This document shows positions 6,267 through 12,389 of a DNA stretch of 13,522 bases, piece after piece. The DNA comes from DAOVQB01 sp023128935 (GTDB lineage: Bacteria > Eisenbacteria > RBG-16-71-46 > CAIMUX01 > WJJG01). The stretch is from contig DAOVQB010000118.1 in NCBI GenBank assembly GCA_030628905.1, positions 1-13,522 on the forward strand, written 5' to 3'. The notes under the pieces were generated by a model, which was not told the DNA's origin, made no database searches, and saw only the letters and a list, made by a program, of their open reading frames with translations. The number at the start of each line of letters is the position of its first letter. The first letter of the stretch is position 1. The position numbers and the translations under genes are program-made.

Positions 6267-9200
6267 CTATTTGATCAGCACAAGGCTCCTTGTTTTAATC
6301 TTGTCGCTCCAAGTAAGGCGCGCGAAGTAAATGCCACTTTCGATTCTTGCCCCGTTCTCGTTCGTCCCGCTCCAAACCACCGCGTAGTTTCCTGACGGCT
6401 GTTTCGCGTTGACCAATGTGCGCACCAGCCTTCCCGCAGGATCATACACCTTCAGCGTCACCCGTGAGGTCCCAGTCCCCGGGATGGCGTAGGTGATCCT
6501 GGTAGTCCCATCGGAAGAACTGGGAGCAGTGGCCGCCAAGCTGAGTCGCGTCGGGAGAGGAGCATCTTCGGGGTCTATAGCCTGTTCACCGCATCCGATG
6601 CCGAGTGCGCCGATCAGATCGCAACCCGCGGGAGAGTTGTCGGGCGCGCAGGGCGACTCGTAGTCGATGGCGTAATCCTCCTCAATCATGGCGCAGAACA
6701 TCGGGTCCGCACAGATGTTGCCGTTTACACCGAGCTGATCCGCGATGATATCCACCCAGTCGCCGCCGGCGTTGCCGTAGATGTCGCAGCAGGCGAGGAC
6801 GGGGATGCTGTTGGACATGGCGAGGAATGAACTCCCGACAGGACTGAAGGCGATGATTGTGTTCTCCAGCTCGGGGTTGGCATTGTCGATGCAGAAGAAC
6901 CCAGCGCCACTAGTGGCGGAGTTCTCCACGATTGTACAGCCGTCTATTGTGGGAGATGCCTGATAGCAGTAGACAGCGGCACCTCCGGTGGCGGAGTTGC
7001 GCGCGAGGATGCAGTTGACCAGAGTCGGGGAGGCGATGAGGCAGTAGATTGCGCCGCCCAGGGTACTGTGCGCGTTCTTGACCGTCACGCCCTCGAGCAG
7101 TGCATCGTGCCCCTCTCCCGAGTCGAACCGGAATCCCCGATGCGGCTCACTTTGGCTGCCCTCGCAGTCAATGATGCACACCTCTGGGTTCCTGCTCTGA
7201 GATCTCACCGTGAGAACCTTGCCCAGGAAGCTGATATCCCGGTTGCCCTCGCCGGTGAATACGCCGTCGGTCAGCTCGATCATGCCGCCGTCAAATGCAG
7301 CGTCGATCGCGGCCTGGATGGTGGGGAAGTCGCCGGTGCCGTCGGGCTTGACGATAACCGGCACCCCGCAGGCCACGGGCCAGGCGCCGATGAGCCCACA
7401 CGCCGGGTTGTTGTCAGGAGCACACGGAGAGTCGTCCCGGATGGTGAGGTCGCCGAGTTCAGGGTCGCAGAATACCGGGTCCTCGCAGAAGTTCTCATTG
7501 ATGCCGAGTTGGCCTTCGATGCAGCCCACCCAATCGCCTCCAACATTTCCGTAGACATCGCAGCAGCCGAGTGTCGCGCTACTGGTGCCGTCGCAGCTCA
7601 CAGGCGGCTCCTCTAGGCTGGAGACGTTGAAAGCGATGATCGTATTGTCCAGCGTGGGGGTCGAAGCATCCCGGCAGCCGATCACCGAACCGGCGGTCCA
7701 GGCTTCGTTGGCGTAGAAGGTGCAGTTGGTCAGTGTCGGGGAGGCATTATTGCACATGATCCCGGCGGCCCAGCCCTCCCAATCGATCTGGTTCTCAGCG
7801 AATGTGCAGCGCGTGAAGGTGGGGGATGAATCCTCACACAGGACTCCAGCAGCTTCCATGTATGCGAAGTTATGCGCGAAGATGCAACTGATCACCGTCG
7901 GGGAGGAGTTATTCGCGCACGCGATGGCACCCCCGCCGGATACATCCCCGCCTTCGGGGGCGTATCCATTGGTAATCGCTATACCCTCGAGCACCGATGT
8001 GGCTTCCTCGCCGGACTGGAAGAGGAATCCACGATGTGGATCCAATTGGGTGGCCTCGCAATCGATAACGCAGGCCTTTGCGTCCCCGCTCTTTGAGCGG
8101 ACCGTGATGGGTTTGCCCAGGAAGTCAATGTCCCGGTTCCCTTCTCCGGTGAAGGTGCCGTCATCCAGCTCTACGAGATCTCCAATATAGGTTGCATCGA
8201 TGGCATCCTGGATGGTCGCGAAATCCCCGGTCCCATCCGGCTTGACCAAGAACTCACCCGGCCAGCAGCCGACCGGCCAGGCGCCAATCAGGCCGCATGC
8301 TGGATTGAAATCGGGAGCGCAGGGAGAGCAGGCGTGCATGGAAAAGTCGCCGCTCTCGGGCTCGCAGAAGAGCGGGTCGCCGGCTATGTTGCCGTTGATG
8401 CCATACTGGTCTGCGATGCACCCCACCCAATCGCCGCCGGCATTGTTGTAGAGATCGCAGCACGTGAGGCTTGCGCTGGCGCCGCTGCCGTCGCACGCAA
8501 TGCCTGCTCCTTCACGGCCGAAGGCGACGATGTTGTTCTCAAGGATGGCGGAGGCATCGGTGCCGACGCTCACCGCCGCGCCCTCGTAAGCGAAGTCATC
8601 GTAGAAGGTGCAGTGGGTGACTGTGACCGCGGCGCTGTCTGTGCAAGCGACGCCCCCTCCGGTCAAGGCCTCGTTGCTCCAGAATGTGCTGCTATCCAAA
8701 GTGGGAAGGCTGCCATTGCCTGTGAAGTGTGCGCCGCCACCTCCATCCGCGGCTATATTGGCCTTGAAGGTGCACCCCTCAAGGGCCGGCGATCCGCTGG
8801 CGCAGTAGATGCCGCCGCCCAGATTGCCCTCATTGGCTTCGAAAGTGCACGCCACAACGCTGGGGCTCGCACCCGCCATGCAGGCGAGCCCGCCACCAAG
8901 ACCATTTGAGGCGAGATTGCCCGTGATGGCGCAGTGCTCGATCCTGGGCGAACTGCCGTGGCAGAGGATTCCAGCGCCTTCCCCGTTCTCATAGACACCA
9001 CCGAGGATCTTCACTCCGGCCAGAAGCGTGCCGGATCCTTCGCCGGAGACGAATTGGAAACCACGGTGCGGATCGGCGACGAGGCCCTCGGCGTCAATGA
9101 TGCACGCCTCTGGATTACCATACCGCGACCGGACCGTAACGGCCTTGCCGATGAAGTCGACATCCCGGTTGCCCTCGCCCGTATAAGTGCCATCGGCGAG

Positions 9201-11447
9201 TTCGATCGTGACACCTTCGGCCACGGCGTCGATGGCTGCCTGGATCGTAGCGAAATCGCCCGTGCCGTCGGGCTTGACTAAGTAGGCGGTTCCACCGATC
9301 GGGATCGTCTCGTCATAGCGGAAGTAGTTGGCGTTGGTCACCGTGATCCGCAGCGTACCGGGTTGGGTCTGGGGGATGATGCTCATCGTCTGTGGCGCGC
9401 CGGTGGCGTCCGCCACGCCGATGATCTCGCCGTCGACTGTGAGGGCCACAACTGCGCCGGCGTTGGCCTGGAAGGCGAACATGTCGGTGTTTAGTGGACA
9501 GGAATCATAGTGGAAGACATCGAGTTCCTGCGGGACCTCAGAGTACATCGTCAGGAAGGCGTCGCCGTGGTGGTGGAAGAGGTGATAGGTCACTTCCTTG
9601 TTGCCCGTATTCCACGGCCACTCGCTTCCAAAGAGGAACCACTTGCCGGAGATCATGCCCCAGGCAGTGCGCAGGTTCGTGGAGCCCATGTTGTCTGAAC
9701 CGGCCAGCGGATAGTCCGGCATGAATTCCGGCCACAATTCATCGAACATGCCCCAAATAAAGGTGTCGTTTACGAATGAATATGACGTCTCTGAAGCAGC
9801 GATCACTCCCAGGGCACCGTGCACCATTCTGTGGAAAGCCTCTGTGAAACACTCGCTCTCCCAGTTGTACATCCCGGTCAGGCAGTTGATACTGAAGACA
9901 AACGGGAACAGATCATTGGACAAGCCGGCGAGATCCGGGATGTGGTAGTCTGGTTCGCCCCATCCGTCCATCCAGCCATGATCGCGGTGCAGGAGCATGT
10001 AGGCGCCTGAATTGATATCGGTGTTGAGGCGCTCAGCGTTGCCGCCCCAGTCTGTCAGGTGTTCGGGCGTGGCCGGGATGTAGCCCAAGCCGTTGGGCCC
10101 GAAGTAATCCACGAGGATATCGGTATTGGCACTCGTCGACCAAACGGTGCCGGGCGTGCCCGTGAAGATGGCATATTCGCGCACCGGGTCTTTGCCGAGG
10201 ATGTTGGTCTGGAAGCCAAAGACGATCTCGGTGCAGAGGATGAACCAGCGGTCAGTCTGCCAGCCGCCAGCCATGATCGGATGATCGTAGAAGTCCGGAT
10301 CCGTGTATGGCTCCCTTTCATAGGAGAGCATTTTTATGATCATGGTCTCCAACTCGGCGGCCCCGCGCGCCGTGATGCGGCCATGCGCCATCTCGGGCAG
10401 ATGGTCGCCATCCACATCGGCGTAGATGTTGTCGGAAACGCAGGTGCTGTTGTAGATAGGTGAAGTGATGCCTATGTCGCGATCGCCGGACTCGGGGTAG
10501 TCACCCAAGATCATGAAGGCGACGGGCGGGATATCCCAGCTGTTATACGCATTGTCCAGCCATGCCTCTATCTCAGCGGCGCTAGTGCCACCGATATCCG
10601 AGGTCGTGAACACCTCTGTGCTGATGCCTTGGAGCTTGCGCCAGGCCTTGAGAGTATCTCCCCAAGCGATGAAGTCAGGATTGTCGGGCGTGATGATGAC
10701 ATACTCATAGCCCTCGCGGCTGTCCGACAGTGAGCCGAAGTCCATCTTGGGCAAGGACGCATAATTGATCAAATGGCTTTCCAGAATCGGCTCCCAGTAG
10801 CGGTTGCGCAGGCGGTCTTCGCCAAACAGACCATTGCCGCCGTGGAAGGCGACCCGCACCTCCAGCTCCGTGTAGACGATGAGCTCCTTGGTTACCGGGT
10901 TATATTGGAACGGCGTGATCCCCACAGCGACCACATCCACGCCACGCATCTGATGGGGCTCCGAGATGAGTGCTGGGCTACTGGGATAGAGGGCGTTTCT
11001 TGTGTAGATCGCTAGATCTTTCTGGTAGACAAGAGGTGAATCGTCGTTCTGCAGCGGGATCACAGGCGCCGGGGCAACCTCAACGTTGTGGTAGACCAGC
11101 GTACGTGAGGAAACGATCTCCAGCGTGGCTGTGGCGCCCTCGGGCAGCCCCACGAGCCGGCTCTCGCCAGGCAGATCCGGCGCGCCCGCATTGTTCGGGA
11201 GGAAGACGTTGGGCAGGCAGATCTTCTGCATGGTCTCCCCGTCGATCTCGAGAGGCTCAAATGCGAACGAATGCACCTCGTGGCGGATCTCGACCCCAGC
11301 CACTCCCTGGGACTGAAGCCTGATACCCGGCTCTCCCGTAGCGCCCTCGATCTCGATGACCTCCGCGGACGCTGATCCGACGTAACTTACTACAAGAACA
11401 AGAGTTACAAGGACCAAAACGAGCATAGACTGTGATGCAGATCTCAT
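6267..11447 (-). CDS. Secreted gingipain-type C25 peptidase with triple beta-helix and sorting domain
   Basis: This is a 1726-residue modular exported protein. Residues 1-28 are a signal peptide (long hydrophobic core, SASA before the cut). Residues about 30-235 resemble a gingipain propeptide. Residues about 245-600 are a C25 cysteine peptidase: the catalytic His is H490 in HRDHGWMDGW and the Cys is C522 in FSINCLTGMYNW, 32 residues apart, close to the gingipain spacing. An Ig-like C25 C-terminal region follows (about 625-718). Residues 720-1620 hold three successive right-handed beta-helix modules, and 1628-1726 a FlgD-like/type-A sorting domain (LKVYDPAGRLVRTLV, GIYFARL, ending LVLIK), usual for outer-membrane-targeted proteins. 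Start choice: ATG 11447 follows GGAGGAGAG; the in-frame ATG at 11513 falls in the -10 box of the only visible promoter. It converges on the CHAT gene with 16 bp between stops. The beta-helices probably bind polysaccharide or a surface; whether the peptidase is active is not shown by sequence alone. Confidence 0.9.
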   Translation of the reverse strand: MRSASQSMLVLVLVTLVLVVSYVGSASAEVIEIEGATGEPGIRLQSQGVAGVEIRHEVHSFAFEPLEIDGETMQKICLPNVFLPNNAGAPDLPGESRLVGLPEGATATLEIVSSRTLVYHNVEVAPAPVIPLQNDDSPLVYQKDLAIYTRNALYPSSPALISEPHQMRGVDVVAVGITPFQYNPVTKELIVYTELEVRVAFHGGNGLFGEDRLRNRYWEPILESHLINYASLPKMDFGSLSDSREGYEYVIITPDNPDFIAWGDTLKAWRKLQGISTEVFTTSDIGGTSAAEIEAWLDNAYNSWDIPPVAFMILGDYPESGDRDIGITSPIYNSTCVSDNIYADVDGDHLPEMAHGRITARGAAELETMIIKMLSYEREPYTDPDFYDHPIMAGGWQTDRWFILCTEIVFGFQTNILGKDPVREYAIFTGTPGTVWSTSANTDILVDYFGPNGLGYIPATPEHLTDWGGNAERLNTDINSGAYMLLHRDHGWMDGWGEPDYHIPDLAGLSNDLFPFVFSINCLTGMYNWESECFTEAFHRMVHGALGVIAASETSYSFVNDTFIWGMFDELWPEFMPDYPLAGSDNMGSTNLRTAWGMISGKWFLFGSEWPWNTGNKEVTYHLFHHHGDAFLTMYSEVPQELDVFHYDSCPLNTDMFAFQANAGAVVALTVDGEIIGVADATGAPQTMSIIPQTQPGTLRITVTNANYFRYDETIPIGGTAYLVKPDGTGDFATIQAAIDAVAEGVTIELADGTYTGEGNRDVDFIGKAVTVRSRYGNPEACIIDAEGLVADPHRGFQFVSGEGSGTLLAGVKILGGVYENGEGAGILCHGSSPRIEHCAITGNLASNGLGGGLACMAGASPSVVACTFEANEGNLGGGIYCASGSPALEGCTFKANIAADGGGGAHFTGNGSLPTLDSSTFWSNEALTGGGVACTDSAAVTVTHCTFYDDFAYEGAAVSVGTDASAILENNIVAFGREGAGIACDGSGASASLTCCDLYNNAGGDWVGCIADQYGINGNIAGDPLFCEPESGDFSMHACSPCAPDFNPACGLIGAWPVGCWPGEFLVKPDGTGDFATIQDAIDATYIGDLVELDDGTFTGEGNRDIDFLGKPITVRSKSGDAKACVIDCEATQLDPHRGFLFQSGEEATSVLEGIAITNGYAPEGGDVSGGGAIACANNSSPTVISCIFAHNFAYMEAAGVLCEDSSPTFTRCTFAENQIDWEGWAAGIMCNNASPTLTNCTFYANEAWTAGSVIGCRDASTPTLDNTIIAFNVSSLEEPPVSCDGTSSATLGCCDVYGNVGGDWVGCIEGQLGINENFCEDPVFCDPELGDLTIRDDSPCAPDNNPACGLIGAWPVACGVPVIVKPDGTGDFPTIQAAIDAAFDGGMIELTDGVFTGEGNRDISFLGKVLTVRSQSRNPEVCIIDCEGSQSEPHRGFRFDSGEGHDALLEGVTVKNAHSTLGGAIYCLIASPTLVNCILARNSATGGAAVYCYQASPTIDGCTIVENSATSGAGFFCIDNANPELENTIIAFSPVGSSFLAMSNSIPVLACCDIYGNAGGDWVDIIADQLGVNGNICADPMFCAMIEEDYAIDYESPCAPDNSPAGCDLIGALGIGCGEQAIDPEDAPLPTRLSLAATAPSSSDGTTRITYAIPGTGTSRVTLKVYDPAGRLVRTLVNAKQPSGNYAVVWSGTNENGARIESGIYFARLTWSDKIKTRSLVLIK
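6280..6296 (+). terminator. Weak candidate terminator for the sigma/CHAT operon
   Basis: ACAAG and CTTGT (6280-6293) can pair around a 4-nt loop and are followed by TTT. This lies 30 bp past the CHAT stop, inside the end of the converging C25 gene. The stem is short and only the T-run makes it plausible. No better terminator was seen in the 16-bp gap between the two converging genes. Confidence 0.3.
6589..9284 (-). repeat. Three tandem beta-helix modules within the C25 gene
   Basis: The 3' half of the gene is a module present three times: about 9283-8255, 8252-7362 and 7358-6589. Each opens with VKPDGTGDF and TIQ.AIDA, passes TGEGNRD, the DPHRGF or EPHRGF plus SGE block, a ladder of short Cys-rich turns (SPTL..CTF), a CCD.Y.N.GGDWV block, and closes with a CAPD motif and a GLIGAWPV or DLIGALGI block. 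The modules shrink from roughly 1030 to 890 to 770 bp, mainly by loss of beta-helix turns in the middle. Conserved blocks are similar also at the DNA level, which points to internal duplication. Confidence 0.9.
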
Positions 11448-11458
11448 GGGATCTCTCT

Positions 11459-11483
11459 CCTCCTGGGGCCGGCCGGGGCCGGC
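11459..11483 (-). promoter_or_regulatory. Ribosome site and adjoining GC hairpin in the C25 leader
   Basis: On the minus strand AGGAGG (11464-11459) and the overlapping GGAGAG (11460-11455) precede the ATG at 11447 by 11 and 7 nt. Four bases upstream a 16-nt palindromic block (11483-11468) can fold as GCCGGC, loop CCCG, GCCGGC. A hairpin this GC-rich beside the ribosome site could limit translation or protect the 5' end; its role is not shown. Confidence 0.5.
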
Positions 11484-11512
11484 GGGGGTGGCAATTGCGT
11501 ACTTCCTATACA

Positions 11513-11518
11513 ATTATA
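11513..11518 (-). promoter_or_regulatory. Consensus -10 box of the C25 gene promoter
   Basis: The minus strand reads TGTATAATTG, a perfect TATAAT at 11518-11513. The expected start near 11506 gives a leader of about 60 nt. The -35 region at 16-18 bp spacing (TAGCCA or AGCCAA) is poor, so an activator may be needed. The box overlaps the ATG of the longer possible reading frame, which supports the shorter start at 11447. Confidence 0.5.
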
Positions 11519-11610
11519 CATTGCAGACCCAGATGTTGGCTATGAGAACCGGGGCCAAGCGCAGGAAACGCATGTCTTATTGGCGGAGAATCCGAGTGCC
11601 TGGTGCGAGC

Positions 11611-11664
11611 TTGTGGCCATCCAACCTCTTGTGGCCATCCAACCTCTTGTGGCCATCCAACCTC
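11611..11664. repeat. Perfect 18-bp tandem repeat, three units, in the divergent promoter region
   Basis: Three identical copies of TTGTGGCCATCCAACCTC lie end to end between the C25 and DUF2914 genes. Each contains the palindrome TGGCCA. The block starts about 93 bp upstream of the C25 -10 box and ends about 30 bp before the possible DUF2914 -35 box, so it could serve either promoter. A minus-strand open frame crosses it, reading EVGWPQ in each unit, but has no ribosome site or other coding support. Confidence 0.95.
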
Positions 11665-11693
11665 TAGAAGCCCGGCGCGAAAACCGATCTCCT

Positions 11694-11722
11694 TTGCGTA
11701 CATGCTCATTTGCTGGAATAGT
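11694..11722 (+). promoter_or_regulatory. Possible promoter of the DUF2914 gene
   Basis: TTGCGT (11694-11699) is followed after 17 bp by AATAGT (11717-11722). The -10 box is weak; TAGTAA with 19-bp spacing is an alternative. It ends just before the 10-bp repeat array, which would then lie in the transcript leader. Confidence 0.25.
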
Positions 11723-11727
11723 AAAGC

Positions 11728-11777
11728 TATCTGAGGTTATCTAGGATTATCTGAGGTGATCTGAAGTTATCTAAGGA
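11728..11777 (+). repeat. 10-bp tandem repeat, five units, ending at the DUF2914 ribosome site
   Basis: Five adjoining decamers read TATCTGAGGT, TATCTAGGAT, TATCTGAGGT, GATCTGAAGT and TATCTAAGGA. The last unit runs into the ribosome site AAGGAGGG (11773-11780). The period is close to one DNA helical turn, so copies face the same side of the duplex, as in direct-repeat operators. The core is (T/G)ATCT followed by a purine-rich half. Confidence 0.85.
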
Positions 11778-11787
11778 GGGAAATGCG

Positions 11788-12219
11788 ATGCCTCGGTCAA
11801 TCAGCCTGGGCCTGCCAATCCTCGTTGCGACGACTGTCCTGCTGTCGGTCCAGGCCATCAGCGCGCAGGATGGGCACGGAGTACCCGAACTGACTCGTGC
11901 CATAATCGCCAGATCGGTTGTCGATCGCGAGCCGGTCGATCCGGGAACGGTATTCCCCGCCGATGTAGGCAGAGTTGCCTGCTTCACCCAGATCCAGAGC
12001 GCCGCGAGCCAGACACACATCATTCACGTCTGGTACTGGAAGGATCAGGAGATGGCGCGCGTCGAGCTGCCGGTGAGATCGCTCTCGTGGCGGACCTGGT
12101 CAACCAAACGCATTCTGAGCGAGTGGGTGGGGCCGTGGAAAGTGGTGATCTTGGACCCGGACGGAACCGAACTCGGAACACTGCCCTTTGAGGTTTCCGG
12201 ATCTGCCTCCAAGTCCTAG
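11788..12219 (+). CDS. Small exported DUF2914-family protein
   Basis: A 143-residue protein with a signal peptide (SLGLPILVATTVLLSVQAISA, cut before QDG at about residue 26) and a single DUF2914 domain. Recognisable family blocks are AIIARSVVDREPVDPG, VACFTQIQSA, HIIHVWYWKDQEMARVELPV, SWRTWSTKRI, GPWKVVILDPDGTELGTLPFEV. The domain is a small beta-rich module found in exported or membrane proteins of many Gram-negatives; its biochemical role is not established, and I assign none. Start choice: ATG 11788 sits 7 nt after the strong AAGGAGGG; an ATG at 11783 is out of frame. The gene stands alone, divergent from the C25 gene across a 340-bp region. Five 10-bp repeats abut its ribosome site, so its expression is probably regulated, by transcription factor or at translation. 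The converging HNH relic and gene lie directly downstream. Confidence 0.85.
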   Translation: MPRSISLGLPILVATTVLLSVQAISAQDGHGVPELTRAIIARSVVDREPVDPGTVFPADVGRVACFTQIQSAASQTHIIHVWYWKDQEMARVELPVRSLSWRTWSTKRILSEWVGPWKVVILDPDGTELGTLPFEVSGSASKS

Positions 12220-12239
12220 CCCTGCTGCGGCCATAATCC

Positions 12240-12389
12240 TCGACCGAAAACGCGTGCTATCGCGCGGGCAATAGCGGTTTGCGAGGTTTTTCGCACGATT
12301 TGACCACCATTGGCACGCGGCCGCAGGTGATGCACCTCCAAGAAGTGCGTGCTGGTGCATCCCGGGGCTCGACAGCGATACCTGTGCGA
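12240..12389 (-). pseudogene. Relic of a second HNH endonuclease module
   Basis: Reading the minus strand just past the stop of the intact HNH gene gives HRYRCRAPGCTSTHFLEVHH, then LRPRANGG, a clear match to the intact gene's RLRCQAPGCRNTRFMEVHH and IIPRELGG. The match starts in the same frame immediately after the TGA at 12392-12390. Past GGQIV the frame is lost by an indel: the next block resumes in another frame as KNLANRYCPR against ENLVSLCSLCH, and the last zinc and HNH residues are gone. The segment has no start of its own, so it is a decayed duplicate or the tail of a recombined neighbour. It explains most of the 170 bp between the DUF2914 and HNH genes. Confidence 0.75.

Noticed and set aside
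6589..9284. Beta-helix repeats as a CRISPR-like or mobile repeat array
   Set aside because: The repeated blocks are in one long open frame with conserved protein motifs and no spacer regularity.
11448..11513. Longer C25 start at 11513
   Set aside because: The extra 22 residues would put a non-hydrophobic segment before the signal peptide, and that ATG lies inside the TATAAT box; ATG 11447 has GGAGGAGAG.
11506..11709. Minus-strand 67-residue frame over the 18-bp repeats
   Set aside because: It is a by-product of the repeat (EVGWPQ) with no ribosome site, and overlaps the C25 promoter.
12256..12275. GCTAT/ATAGC stem after the DUF2914 gene as a terminator
   Set aside because: Only five pairs with a 10-nt loop, no T-run adjacent, and it lies within the HNH relic.
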